A DNA stretch of 64,000 nucleotides from Anaerolineae bacterium (GTDB lineage Bacteria > Pseudomonadota > Alphaproteobacteria > DSM-16000 > Inquilinaceae), in NCBI GenBank assembly GCA_028285185.1, contig JANQQD010000065.1, positions 1 through 64,000 of the forward strand, in the 5' to 3' direction. The notes under the pieces are model-generated. The model did no database searches. It was not told the DNA's origin and was given only the letters and a program-made list of their open reading frames with translations. A program made the position numbers and the translations under genes. Positions 1-7,820 of this stretch are shown here, piece by piece (position 1 is the first letter of the stretch; every line of letters begins with the position of its first letter).

Positions 1-2
1 CC

Positions 3-1100
3 GTCCGGCGCCCCGCGCCCCGCGCGAAGGCCGACGCGCGCCAGATCAAGAGCGTCATCGGCACGAGCCAGCCGATGCAGGAGGTCTATGCCCAGGTGCA
101 CCTGGTGGCGCCCACCAAGTCCACCGTCATGCTGCGCGGCGAGAGCGGCACGGGCAAAGAGCTGGTCGCCCGTGCCGTCCATGCCTTGAGCCCGCGGGCC
201 CAAGGGCCCTTCGTCAAGGTCAATTGCGCCGCCCTGCCGGAAACCCTCTTGGAATCAGAGCTGTTCGGGCATGAGAAGGGCGCCTTCACCGGCGCCACGC
301 AAGACCGCAAAGGCCGTTTCGAGATGGCCGACCGCGGTACGCTTTTCCTCGACGAGATCGGCGACATCACGCCCGCCTTCCAGGCCAAGCTGTTGCGCGT
401 GTTGCAAGAGCGGGAGTTCGAGCGCGTCGGCGGCAACAAGACCATCCGGGTCGATGTGCGCCTGGTCTGTGCCACCAACCGCAACCTGGAAGAGGCGGTC
501 GCCCGCGGCAGCTTCCGCGCAGATCTCTATTACCGCATCAACGTGATCCCGGTGTTCCTGCCGGCCCTGCGCGAGCGGCGGGAGGACATCCCGCTGTTGG
601 CCCAGCATTTCCTCGACGCGTTCAACGAAGAGAATGGCCGGGCGCTGCAGTTCTCCGACCATGCGCTTCGCGTGCTGAAATCCTGCAGCTTCCCCGGCAA
701 TGTGCGTGAGCTGGAAAACTGCGTCAGTCGCGTCGCGACGATGACCGTGGGCGAGGTCATCGACGACATCAACCTGCCCTGCCAGACCAACCGCTGCCCC
801 TGCACGCTGCTGCTGCCCTCCGACCCCGGCCTTCCAGCCGCGGCGGAGCCGGCGCGGCCGCCGCCGGCAAATGCCGATTTCGGCATGCCGGGTAATGGGT
901 CGGCCGCAGGCGCTGCCGCCGACGGCTTCGGGCTCGACGACCTGAGCGATCTGTCGGCGCTGCCCCCGCGCGACAGGCTGGTCCGTGTGATGGAGAAGTC
1001 CGGCTGGGTTCAGGCGAAGGCCGCCCGCCTGTTGGGCATGACCCCGCGCCAGGTCGGCTATGCGCTGCGCAAATACAATATCGAGATCAAGCGGCTTTGA
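3..1100 (+). CDS. nifA: NifA, sigma54-dependent nif activator (5' end missing)
   Basis: This is the 3' part of the nif transcriptional activator; the frame is open to the left edge, so the N-terminal GAF domain lies outside. The AAA+ sigma54-interaction domain shows Walker A GESGTGKE (about base 138), the GAFTGA loop (about 280) and Walker [11 protein letters not shown] (about 340). The last 40 residues form a Fis-type helix-turn-helix that binds TGT-N10-ACA sites. Four cysteines at bases 684, 720, 780 and 795 give exactly C-X11-C-X19-C-X4-C, the signature of oxygen-sensitive NifA proteins of alpha-proteobacteria. It precedes nifB and presumably activates that promoter and those at 11640 and 31528. 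Identity is clear; only the missing N-terminus is unknown. Confidence 0.97.
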   Translation, partial: VRRPAPRAKADARQIKSVIGTSQPMQEVYAQVHLVAPTKSTVMLRGESGTGKELVARAVHALSPRAQGPFVKVNCAALPETLLESELFGHEKGAFTGATQDRKGRFEMADRGTLFLDEIGDITPAFQAKLLRVLQEREFERVGGNKTIRVDVRLVCATNRNLEEAVARGSFRADLYYRINVIPVFLPALRERREDIPLLAQHFLDAFNEENGRALQFSDHALRVLKSCSFPGNVRELENCVSRVATMTVGEVIDDINLPCQTNRCPCTLLLPSDPGLPAAAEPARPPPANADFGMPGNGSAAGAAADGFGLDDLSDLSALPPRDRLVRVMEKSGWVQAKAARLLGMTPRQVGYALRKYNIEIKRL

Positions 1101-1120
1101 GCCTTGCGGCGCGTCGTCGA

Positions 1121-1136
1121 TGTCACGTGTCCGACA
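1121..1136 (+). promoter_or_regulatory. NifA upstream activator site 1 (nifB)
   Basis: An exact TGT-N10-ACA palindrome lies about 92 bp upstream of the nifB -24 element. This matches the consensus NifA binding site. It lies just after the nifA stop codon. Confidence 0.8.
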
Positions 1137-1139
1137 GTG

Positions 1140-1155
1140 TGTCGCAACACCAACA
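1140..1155 (+). promoter_or_regulatory. NifA upstream activator site 2 (nifB)
   Basis: A second exact TGT-N10-ACA site starts 19 bp after the first, so the two are nearly two helical turns apart and could bind NifA dimers cooperatively. It lies about 73 bp upstream of the sigma54 promoter. Confidence 0.8.
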
Positions 1156-1212
1156 CAGGGTTGGGCTCCCTGGACGGTGCCGGGGTCATTAGTAATCAAT
1201 GCCTTAACCATG

Positions 1213-1228
1213 TGGCATGGCGCTTGCT
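1213..1228 (+). promoter_or_regulatory. sigma54 (-24/-12) promoter of nifB
   Basis: The element reads TGGCATGGCGCTTGCT, one base off the consensus TGGCAC-N5-TTGCT. Its position relative to the two NifA sites is typical. The in-frame ATG at 1217 lies inside this promoter and cannot be the nifB start, which moves the start to 1277. Confidence 0.9.
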
Positions 1229-1276
1229 GATGTCCTCTTGAGGGGCGCGGATCGTGCGCCCCGTCGGGAGCAGGGC

Positions 1277-2773
1277 ATGCAGCGGACGATCGTTCCCTTC
1301 CAGTCGATTGCCACCGCCGGGCCGCGGCGCGAAGCCGGCGGCGCACCGGCCCGCCAAGCCTGCGCCACGGGCTGCGGCGCCAAAGACGCCGGCGAGGACA
1401 TCGCGCCGGAGGTGTGGGAGCGGGTGAAGGATCACCCCTGCTACAATGCCGAGGCCCATCACTTCTTTGCCCGCATGCATGTGGGCGTGGCGCCCGCCTG
1501 CAACATCCAGTGCCACTACTGCAACCGCAAATACGACTGCGCCAACGAAAGCCGCCCCGGTGTCGTTGCCGAACGCCTGACGCCCGACCAGGCGGTGCGC
1601 AAGGTGATGGCCGTGGCCGCCCAGGTACCGCAACTCTCCGTCGTGGGCATTGCCGGGCCGGGCGACGCGCTGGCCAATCCTGACAAGACCTTCGCGACCT
1701 GCGAGCGGGTGGCGCATGTGCTGCCCGACGTGAAGCTGTGCCTGTCGACCAACGGGCTGGCGCTGCCGGACCATGTGAGCCGGATCGTGGCGCTCGGCAT
1801 CAGCCACGTCACCATTACGATCAACGCCATCGACCCCGAGATCGGGGCGCAGATCTATCCCTGGATCTCCTTCGCGGGCCGCCGCATCACGGGTGTCGAG
1901 GGGGCGACGATCCTGCGCGACCGCCAGCTTCTCGGGCTCGACCTGTTGGTGGCGGCCGGTGTGCTGGTCAAGGTCAACTCCGTCTTGATCCCCGGCGTCA
2001 ACGACCGGCACCTGAAAGCAGTGAACGCCGAGGTGAAGCGGCGCGGGGTCTTCCTGCACAACGTCATGCCGCTGATCTCGGACCCCGCCCACGGCACCCA
2101 TTACGGCCTGACAGGCCAGCGAGGCCCGACCGCGCAAGAGCTGAAGGCGCTGCAGGACGAACTGGCGGGCGGGGCGTCGCTGATGCGCCATTGCCAACAG
2201 TGCCGCGCTGATGCTGTCGGCATGCTGGGGTCGGACCGCAGCGCGGAGTTCGCAATGGATCTGATCCCGGAAGGCGAGGCCGCGGCACTCGCCCCGGAAG
2301 ACCAAGTCAAGCGCGACGTCTATCGCGAGGTGGTGGAGCGGGAGCGGGCCGATCGCCGCCGGGCGGCCGAAGCGGCCGATGCCCTGGCGGCCGCTTCGGC
2401 CGAGGAACATCGGATGCTGGTGGCCGTCTGCACCGAAGGCGGCGGGCGCATCAACCTGCATTTCGGCGAGGCCGCGCAGTTCCCGGTCTACGAGGTCGAC
2501 CGGTCCGGCGTGCGCCTGGTCGGTCACCGCCGCCCGCGCACCCACTACTGCAAGGACGGCCACGGCGACCAGGACGCGCTCGACGCGATCACGGCGGCGC
2601 TGGACGGCGTCGCCGCCGTCTTGTGCTCGAAGATCGGCAACCGACCCCGCCAGCGGCTGGAGGAAGCCGGAATAAAGGCGGCCGAGTATCCAGGGGATTA
2701 CATCGAATCCGCCGTCGCCGCCTTTTTCCGCTCGGTCGCGGCGAGCGCTGGGACCGGGCGCCTGACCGCCTGA
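1277..2773 (+). CDS. nifB: NifB, FeMo-cofactor core (NifB-co) synthase
   Basis: NifB is a radical SAM enzyme that fuses [4Fe-4S] clusters and inserts the central carbide to make NifB-co, the precursor of FeMo-co. The SAM cluster motif CNIQCHYC is at residues 75-82, followed by the typical NRKYDCANESRPGV stretch. The C-terminal part (from about residue 375) is a NifX/NafY-like cofactor-binding domain, so this is the long two-domain form (498 aa). The start at 1277 has GGGAG seven bases upstream and lies downstream of the sigma54 promoter. It is followed by fdxN, nifZ and nifT, probably as one transcript. Confidence 0.98.
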   Translation: MQRTIVPFQSIATAGPRREAGGAPARQACATGCGAKDAGEDIAPEVWERVKDHPCYNAEAHHFFARMHVGVAPACNIQCHYCNRKYDCANESRPGVVAERLTPDQAVRKVMAVAAQVPQLSVVGIAGPGDALANPDKTFATCERVAHVLPDVKLCLSTNGLALPDHVSRIVALGISHVTITINAIDPEIGAQIYPWISFAGRRITGVEGATILRDRQLLGLDLLVAAGVLVKVNSVLIPGVNDRHLKAVNAEVKRRGVFLHNVMPLISDPAHGTHYGLTGQRGPTAQELKALQDELAGGASLMRHCQQCRADAVGMLGSDRSAEFAMDLIPEGEAAALAPEDQVKRDVYREVVERERADRRRAAEAADALAAASAEEHRMLVAVCTEGGGRINLHFGEAAQFPVYEVDRSGVRLVGHRRPRTHYCKDGHGDQDALDAITAALDGVAAVLCSKIGNRPRQRLEEAGIKAAEYPGDYIESAVAAFFRSVAASAGTGRLTA

Positions 2774-2806
2774 AACCAACCGAAACAGCAGAAAGCAAAC
2801 ACGACC

Positions 2807-2998
2807 ATGGCCTACAGGATCGATACCGGACAGTGCAGCGTCTGCGGCTCGTGCGAGTTCGAATGCCCCAACAGCGCCATCCGCATGAAGGGCGAGAGCT
2901 ACATCATCAACGCCGCCAAATGTACCGAATGCGAGGGCCATTTCGATGCCCCGCAATGCGTGACGGTGTGCCCCACCGACTGCGTGCTGCCCGCGTGA
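2807..2998 (+). CDS. fdxN: 2[4Fe-4S] ferredoxin of the nifB operon (FdxN type)
   Basis: This 63-residue ferredoxin has two cluster motifs: C-x2-C-x2-C-x3-C near residues 10-20 and C-x2-C-x8-C-x3-C in the second half, the spacing seen in nif-linked ferredoxins encoded after nifB. It lies 33 bp downstream of nifB, and its family supplies electrons for NifB-co synthesis or to nitrogenase. The exact electron partner is inferred from position. Confidence 0.92.
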   Translation: MAYRIDTGQCSVCGSCEFECPNSAIRMKGESYIINAAKCTECEGHFDAPQCVTVCPTDCVLPA

Positions 2999-3037
2999 AC
3001 GGCGCTGGCGGCCGGGGCCCCGCCCTCACCCACGGAG

Positions 3038-3118
3038 ATCCCCGCCTTCGCGGGGATGACGACATTGGATAGAGCGGTGAACACACCAAACCGTCGTCCC
3101 CGCGAAGGCGGGGACCTC
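3038..3118. repeat. REP-like inverted pair between fdxN and nifZ
   Basis: Two copies of a GC-rich palindrome (core CCCCGCCTTCGCGGGG) lie at about 3038-3062 and 3092-3118 in opposite orientation. A second pair of the same element lies at 11387-11472. This looks like a bacterial interspersed mosaic element and may form stable hairpins between two genes of the operon. Confidence 0.85.
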
Positions 3119-3159
3119 ATCGGACCGGGGCGCCCACGGATGGACGCGAGGGCGAGCGG

Positions 3160-3423
3160 ATGATCGAGTCCGAGTCCCTGGAAACCGACGCGCCGCCGCA
3201 GTTCGAACCGGGGCAGAAGGTGCGGGCCCGCGTCGCCGTGCGCAGCGACGGCAGCGTGATGGGCTCGGCTACAGGCGATGTGCTGATCGAGGCCGGCGAG
3301 ATCGGCTATGTGCGCGGTGTGGGCGAGTTCCTGCAGCGCCACCGCATCTATGCCGTCGACTTCTTCGAGCAGGCCCGCATTGTCGGCATGCGCGCGCACG
3401 AACTTGAGCTGATGGAGGACTGA
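3160..3423 (+). CDS. nifZ: NifZ, P-cluster maturation factor
   Basis: The 87-residue product matches NifZ: a core F-x-x-G-Q-K-V-R followed by the G-D-V-L-I-x-A-G-E-I-G-Y-V-R segment. In the family NifZ assists formation of the second P-cluster of the MoFe protein. It follows the REP pair after fdxN and is directly followed by nifT without a gap, so translation of the two is likely coupled. Confidence 0.93.
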   Translation: MIESESLETDAPPQFEPGQKVRARVAVRSDGSVMGSATGDVLIEAGEIGYVRGVGEFLQRHRIYAVDFFEQARIVGMRAHELELMED

Positions 3424-3636
3424 ATGCGGGTGATGATCCGGAAATCGGGCGACGAGCTCTCGGCCTATGTCGCCAAGAAGGACCTTGAGGAACCGATCGT
3501 GGCCATGGAAAAGCCGGGTCTCTGGGGCGGCTGGGCCGACCTCTCCAACGGTTGGCGCCTGGAGATGCCCGAAATGGCTCCCGACACCCGATTGCCGATC
3601 ACCGTCAACGCGCGCCGTCTCAGCACCGGAGAGTGA
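3424..3636 (+). CDS. nifT: NifT/FixU family protein
   Basis: The 70-residue protein begins MRVMIRKSGDELSAYVAKKDLEE and has the WGGWADLSNGW core that defines NifT. Its start codon follows the nifZ stop immediately. The biochemical role of NifT is unknown and mutants usually have mild phenotypes. Its last 37 codons are present again, about 88% identical, at 4858-4971. Confidence 0.93.
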   Translation: MRVMIRKSGDELSAYVAKKDLEEPIVAMEKPGLWGGWADLSNGWRLEMPEMAPDTRLPITVNARRLSTGE

Positions 3637-3700
3637 CCGGGAACATCCGACCCGTTCCGCCGCGGGACATGGTTCGGATGGAATGGCTCGCCCCCGGACG

Positions 3701-4129
3701 CTATTGCGGCTCACAGTACTGGGGCATTGGCAGAGACCGGCTCGCCGCATTCTCATTGAGCTCGTATCGCCCGCCGCTATACCGCGGGCAGTCGCGCGCA
3801 TAGCCTTGCTCGATCATCAGCGCGGCGATGTCCTCTCCGAACTGATTGAAGCAGATGGCGATGTGGCGCTCCCACAACGTCTCCCCGGACAGCTCACAGC
3901 GCAACATGCCGCCGGAATCCGCGACGATCCTCTCCATGGTATACGTCGCAGCATCTCCGCGATGCTCATGGGCCTCCGGTGCTGCAAGACCGTCCAGGCG
4001 GATCACGATGCCTGCGACGACGATATTGTTGCCATCAATGATGCGCGTCACCGGCCCTTCCAGCGTGTCGGCATGGGCCGAGACTGAAATCGCCCCGGCG
4101 AGTGCTGCCATTGCGATCGTTCGAACCAT
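3701..4129 (-). CDS. Exported staphylococcal-nuclease-like (SNase) protein
   Basis: From the start at 4129 the product is 142 residues with an N-terminal signal peptide (MVRTIAMAALAGAISVSAHA). The mature part has the SNase-fold pattern: GPVTRIIDGNN, IRLDGLAAPE, then ERHIAICF with the arginine expected at the active site, and EDIAALMIEQGYA. It is probably a periplasmic thermonuclease-like protein, but activity is not assured. An alternative start at 4156 would add nine residues before the signal. It is antisense to the nif genes and lies between intact nifT and the nifT fragment, so it belongs to the inserted segment. Confidence 0.75.
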   Translation of the reverse strand: MVRTIAMAALAGAISVSAHADTLEGPVTRIIDGNNIVVAGIVIRLDGLAAPEAHEHRGDAATYTMERIVADSGGMLRCELSGETLWERHIAICFNQFGEDIAALMIEQGYARDCPRYSGGRYELNENAASRSLPMPQYCEPQ

Positions 4130-4156
4130 CGGTGGGATCCATCCTTTCTGAGCCAT

Positions 4157-4507
4157 AGATTTTGGTTGGCCTCAGATCTCCGTGCCGCGGCACGGCACCG
4201 CCGCTGGCATCACATCGCACGGGTTGTCTGCGGATCTCAACGCACTGTGGCTGGACCAGCACGGTTACATCCTGCCGAGCCGCCGCCTTCGCCGGGTCCG
4301 CCCTGATGCGGTGACCCCTGTCACTGACCGGCGTCGCCCGCGCCGCTAACGGTGCGTGCGGTGCATCAAGGCAAGGGCGGACCGGGCGACACGTGCCCAG
4401 TCCGACACCCTTTCCAGGCCAAGGCTGCTAAGGGCACCGAGGGCCCCGGCGGTCACGAGGACGGCGCGAAGGTTGTAGCCATTACGCCCCTGACGGAGGA
4501 CACCGAC
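4157..4507. other. Non-coding gap with nothing recognised
   Basis: I see no convincing gene, RNA or repeat here. The sequence is GC-rich, and the only clear signal is the GGAGGA ribosome binding site at its right end for the next gene. Confidence 0.5.
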
Positions 4508-4750
4508 ATGCCCGATAAACGGAGATTCGAGACCGATTTCGGCGACCCGATCGGCAACTACAGTTTCCGGGTCGAGATCGCAGGCACGACCAGCGCTGAC
4601 ACCGCCGCGTTCGAAGAGCAGATGACCTCGTTCGCGGGAGTCGATCTCGCCGAATACGTGGAAGTCCCATCGGCGCGTGAGCCCGCTGCCGACGCCGACC
4701 CGCTGCCGGTTCTGATGGTGATCGCCGACCAGCAGGATTTCTGGTACTAG
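4508..4750 (+). CDS. Small hypothetical protein (80 aa)
   Basis: The start at 4508 is chosen because GGAGGA lies seven bases upstream; the frame is open further left but without a better site. The acidic product (MPDKRRFETDFGDPIGNYSF...) has no motif that I recognise and no signal peptide. It may be a small cytosolic protein of the insert between the two nifT copies. Confidence 0.5.
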   Translation: MPDKRRFETDFGDPIGNYSFRVEIAGTTSADTAAFEEQMTSFAGVDLAEYVEVPSAREPAADADPLPVLMVIADQQDFWY

Positions 4751-4857
4751 GACCAACTGCACCGGCCGCAGGCCGCCCCAGGCCGCCCCTCGCGAAGGCT
4801 AAAGGGGCGGCGGCGGCGCATATGCCCGGCGCGATCCCGTGCGCCGGAGACGTCCGC

Positions 4858-4971
4858 TGGGGCGGCTGGGCTGACCTCTCCAACGGCTGGCGCCTGGAGA
4901 TGCCCGAGATGGCCGCCGACACCCGCCTGCCCATCACCGTCGACGCCCGCCGACTCAGCGCCGCGGAGTGA
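4858..4971 (+). pseudogene. Truncated second copy of the nifT 3' end
   Basis: These 37 codons plus stop encode WGGWADLSNGWRLEMPEMA..., matching the C-terminal half of NifT (3526-3636) with four amino-acid changes and 14 base changes in 114. The 5' half of the gene is absent. An ATG at 4822 is in frame and could give a 49-residue hybrid, but its ribosome binding site is poor. The fragment marks the right edge of a roughly 1.2 kb insert after nifT. Confidence 0.9.
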
Positions 4972-5036
4972 GGCGGGAGCGGAATGCTTGGCGTCCAGAT
5001 TTGGCGAAGGCCCCCCAGGTGACTTCGGGTTGGCCG

Positions 5037-5396
5037 TCATTCCGACCCGGACGGATCGAGCAAACGGCGAAGCATGTGCCTGACATGATCCTGTCCGCCG
5101 AAGAACACGGCCAGGATGCGCACTGTCGTGATGTCTTCGTGCACGTCGAACCAGAAGATCGCCCGGTCGATCGTGACATGCCGCAAGGCTGGAGCCATGT
5201 CGTCATGCAGCGTGCCGCGATAGGGCGCTCGGGCGATCGCTTCGGCAGCCCTGCGAATGCGTTCCACTCTGTCTGCGGCCTTCTCGAACGCGTCGGCGGG
5301 CGCTTCGCCGAAGCTTTGGTAGGCATCGAGAAGATGGTCGAAGATCAGCTCGAAATCCCGCTCCGCATCCGCCGCGAACTCAGTCCGCCACGTCAT
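5037..5396 (-). CDS. RelE/ParE-superfamily toxin
   Basis: The product has about 119 residues and starts at ATG 5396, inside the end of the antitoxin gene (17-bp overlap), as usual for type II modules. It has the RelE/ParE pattern: an N-terminal helix pair (FAADAERDFELIFDHLLDAY), PYRGTLHDDMAPALRHVTI and a C-terminal strand VRILAVFFGGQDH. ParE toxins usually block gyrase and RelE toxins cut mRNA; which applies here cannot be told. Confidence 0.85.
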   Translation of the reverse strand: MTWRTEFAADAERDFELIFDHLLDAYQSFGEAPADAFEKAADRVERIRRAAEAIARAPYRGTLHDDMAPALRHVTIDRAIFWFDVHEDITTVRILAVFFGGQDHVRHMLRRLLDPSGSE

Positions 5397-5655
5397 GCTC
5401 TCGCCGCTTGCGGTCCAGCATGTCCGCGACCCGGTCCTGCATCTGCTCGGCCGGCACAAAAGCACCGGCCCGACGTTGTGACACGAGGGCACGGAGCGCC
5501 TGCGTCTCCGCCTCCTGAGCCTCGGTCTGCTGGCGCAGCAGGTCGAGCCCCTGCTGAACAACGGCGCTGACGCTGGAATAGCGCCCCTGCCGCACCAGTT
5601 CGCGGGCAAAGGCGTCCTGCTGATCTGTCAGCGATATCGACGATTTGACGGTCAT
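5380..5655 (-). CDS. ParD-like antitoxin
   Basis: The 91-residue product begins with a ribbon-helix-helix DNA-binding segment (MTVKSSISLTDQQDAFARELVRQGRYSSVSAVVQQGLDLL), typical of the ParD/CC2985 family. It is followed by a charged C-terminal tail that would wrap the toxin. It lies upstream of and overlaps the toxin gene. Such antitoxins repress their own promoter, which would lie just right of 5655. Confidence 0.87.
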   Translation of the reverse strand: MTVKSSISLTDQQDAFARELVRQGRYSSVSAVVQQGLDLLRQQTEAQEAETQALRALVSQRRAGAFVPAEQMQDRVADMLDRKRREHDVAD

Positions 5656-5723
5656 GCCCTGCCTCCGATACGATGGTGCTACCTGGTCGCACCAAAGTCA
5701 ATTCTTGGGCATCTGAGCACGGA

Positions 5724-5747
5724 GTTGGGATCTGACCCCATTCCCCC
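5724..5747. repeat. Dispersed repeat TTGGGATCTGACCCC, copy 1
   Basis: This is one of three copies in the window (also 6561 and 7751) sharing TTGGGATCTGACCCC followed by a pyrimidine run. The core is an imperfect palindrome (GGGATCTGACCCC). Similar motifs accompany IS200-like/RAYT transposases in other genomes, but no transposase is seen here. Confidence 0.7.
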
Positions 5748-5758
5748 CGCTGCCGGCG

Positions 5759-6409
5759 CTAGGCGCCCAGCAAGGCGTCGACAACGGCCTCTGTCAGGAT
5801 GCCCGCGGGCGATGGCGGGCCGCCTTGGGCCGCGATGAAGTCGGCTACGGCGGCGCGCACCTCCGCGTCCACCACGCCGTCGATCGGCCCGGCGTAGAGA
5901 CCCTCGTCGGCGAGCGCCTGCTGGACGGCCATGGCCTCCGCAGCGTCCATCGCGCGCTCGATGACGGCGTACAGGGTGCCGTTGGGGACGAACCCGATCA
6001 TCACGCGCGCGTCCACCTGCACATAGTCGATGAACGGCGCGTCGTGGCACGTGACCGTCACCGGCACGAAGCCCGGCGCGTCGCCGCCGAGGCTCGCCTG
6101 AAGGTCGGCCAGCGCCGGATCGGCGGCGATGGGGTCGGGCCCCGCTTCCGCCGCCAGGGTCCACTGGTCGCAGGTGCGGCCGTCGAACCATTCGAAGGTC
6201 TGCCCGATGAAGACCGACCGCGAACGCTCGGCAAGCTGCAACGCGGATTGCTGCGCCTCCAGCGTGGCGGCGACGTCCGAGGCGATGCGATAGTCGACCA
6301 CGGTAAACCGCTCCGGCCCCTCCATGGGCGCACCCGCAAGCGTCGGCAGCGGTGCGGCGGTCAGCACCAGGGCCGCCAGAAGGCGGCGCGGTCGGTTTGT
6401 ATGGGGCAT
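5759..6409 (-). CDS. Exported protein with C-terminal peptidoglycan-binding-like domain
   Basis: From ATG 6409 the 216-residue product has a signal peptide (RRLLAALVLTAAPLPTLAGA), preceded by AAGGAA as a ribosome binding site. The middle contains two cysteines (TCDQW and TCHDAPF) that could form a disulfide. The last 60 residues (AVQQALADEGLYAGPIDGVVDAEVRAAVADFIAAQG) match the PG_binding_1 repeat. It is probably periplasmic; function unknown. The longer frame to 6814 has no supporting start signal. Confidence 0.75.
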   Translation of the reverse strand: MPHTNRPRRLLAALVLTAAPLPTLAGAPMEGPERFTVVDYRIASDVAATLEAQQSALQLAERSRSVFIGQTFEWFDGRTCDQWTLAAEAGPDPIAADPALADLQASLGGDAPGFVPVTVTCHDAPFIDYVQVDARVMIGFVPNGTLYAVIERAMDAAEAMAVQQALADEGLYAGPIDGVVDAEVRAAVADFIAAQGGPPSPAGILTEAVVDALLGA

Positions 6410-6560
6410 GGGCTGGTTTCCTTGCGTTGCCGGTCGTCCGGAAACTGCCCGCCTGCGCGGGTGGCGCGCTATGACGGAGCGCACAGGGCATAGCCGGAGT
6501 GGTTTCATGACCGCGCAAATCCGCTGCGGCAAAGCTTGACCCTGCCGATGCCACGGGCGC

Positions 6561-6585
6561 ATTGGGATCTGACCCCTTTTCCAAA
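6561..6585. repeat. Dispersed repeat TTGGGATCTGACCCC, copy 2
   Basis: This copy has the same core as those at 5724 and 7751 and lies just upstream of the degenerate BrnA-like gene. Confidence 0.7.
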
Positions 6586-6660
6586 GGGCGAGACCAACCA
6601 TTACCGCGTCGACGACGAGGCCGACTGCCGCGCCAGGATCGCGCCGATGAAGCTCTTTGC

Positions 6661-6863
6661 GCCATTCACCGCGACTGGTACTAGCGGCCCGACTGGGAAC
6701 TCGCATCGCCGCGCCGCCATCACCCCGCACCAAGCGCACCGTGACAATGCGCCTCGACCCCGAGATCCTGGAGCAGGTCCAGGCCCAGGACCGCGGCGGG
6801 CAAACCCGCATCAACGCCTTCCTGAAAGCCTATGTCGACGGTCGTCCGCGCGAGAGGCGGTAG
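6661..6863 (+). pseudogene. Degenerate BrnA-like antitoxin gene
   Basis: The 5' part reads AIHRDWY and then hits TAG at 6682; after a frame change the reading continues as RTKRTVTMRLDPEILEQVQAQDRGGQTRINAFLKAYVDGRPRE. Aligned with the intact homologue at 7462-7704, this shows both a nonsense codon and a frameshift, so the gene is dead or has been shortened to a ribbon-helix-helix remnant (68 residues from 6657). Confidence 0.75.
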
Positions 6864-7099
6864 GGTCGTGCGGTGGGCGGGAGGATCGGCGAGTTCGTCT
6901 ATCGGATGAATTTAGATCTGAATCTGCTCCCGCGCGCAGTTGTCGCAAGAATGCGAGAGCCAAAGAGTATGTCTTATATCAGATATATATGCGAGGCATA
7001 TAATCTTCTATACTGAGAAAGCACGACGTCTCCAACATCATTGAATCAAGCGTAACAGCTGCGACTTAGCTGGCATCGTCGTGAAAGAGAGGTCACCGC

Positions 7100-7465
7100 A
7101 TGAAGGTTAACGTCAGCCGTGCGTTGTGGTTCGCATTTGCAATAGCTCTGGTCGGCGCAGATAGCGGTCAGGGACACGCCCAATTGGATATCGGCGTCTT
7201 GATTGGAGAGCTGCGAGAATGTACCCAGCAAAGTGCATTCTACTACGCGCATTCTACAGAGAATGCAGATGTCGTGGCCCTAACAGCCGTAGCTTCCTGT
7301 TTGGATCAGCGTAACGCAATATTAGATTTCTTCTATGCCTCCAATCGAGATGTCTTGCACGCATATGAGAAAATGCACGTCATCACCCAAGCAATGCAGA
7401 TGGAAGTTATGCCGGCTATAGTCGAGCTACGGATGTCCAGCAGCCTTGATGATATGCCACAATGA
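7100..7465 (+). CDS. Small exported hypothetical protein
   Basis: The 121-residue product has a signal peptide (ALWFAFAIALVGADSGQGHA) and two cysteines in the mature part (RECTQQ and SCLDQR). A GAGAGG ribosome binding site precedes the ATG. Base composition is clearly more AT-rich than the nif genes, suggesting a different origin. Its stop overlaps the start of the BrnA-like gene (ATGA). No family is recognised. Confidence 0.6.
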   Translation: MKVNVSRALWFAFAIALVGADSGQGHAQLDIGVLIGELRECTQQSAFYYAHSTENADVVALTAVASCLDQRNAILDFFYASNRDVLHAYEKMHVITQAMQMEVMPAIVELRMSSSLDDMPQ

Positions 7466-7704
7466 GAGAACGGCAGGACCTCACCGATGACGCCCCTCGC
7501 GCCATTCCCCGTGACTGGTACAAGGGGGCCCGGCTGGAAACGGGCATCCCCGCGCCGCCGTCATCCCGCACCAAACGGTCCGTGACCATGCGCCTCGACC
7601 CCGAGATCCTGGAGCACATCCAGGCACAGGGTCGCGGCTGGCAAACCCGCATCAACGCCGTCCTGAAAGCCTATGTCGACAGCCGGCCGCGTGAGGGGCA
7701 GTAG
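7462..7704 (+). CDS. BrnA-family antitoxin-like protein, orphan
   Basis: The 80-residue product has the family hallmarks: PRDWYKGAR, then the ribbon-helix-helix RSVTMRLDPEILEHIQAQGRGWQTRINAVLKAYV. BrnA normally neutralises BrnT, whose gene should lie upstream, but no BrnT is present. It may be a solitary repressor or a leftover of a broken module. A degenerate paralogue lies 0.6 kb upstream. Confidence 0.75.
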   Translation: MRERQDLTDDAPRAIPRDWYKGARLETGIPAPPSSRTKRSVTMRLDPEILEHIQAQGRGWQTRINAVLKAYVDSRPREGQ

Positions 7705-7750
7705 GGCCCAGGGGCGCGAGGTCGGATCGGCGAGCCCGATTGTGGGAGGA

Positions 7751-7775
7751 ATTGGGATCTGACCCCTTTCCCCCG
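7751..7775. repeat. Dispersed repeat TTGGGATCTGACCCC, copy 3
   Basis: This third copy is nearly identical to that at 6561 over about 20 bases and lies directly downstream of the intact BrnA-like gene. Copies 2 and 3 thus bracket both BrnA genes. Confidence 0.7.
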
Positions 7776-7820
7776 ATGATCATGCTCCCAATACAAGAAT
7801 TGGCGCAATGCCGCATATCG

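Noticed and set aside
255-1346. Long minus-strand frame opposite nifA
   Set aside because: It is a GC-rich shadow of nifA with low-complexity Ala/Arg/Gly content and no motif.
4822-4971. 49-residue ORF ending in the nifT fragment as a real gene
   Set aside because: The ribosome binding site is poor and the N-terminal residues are unrelated to NifT; it is treated as a remnant.
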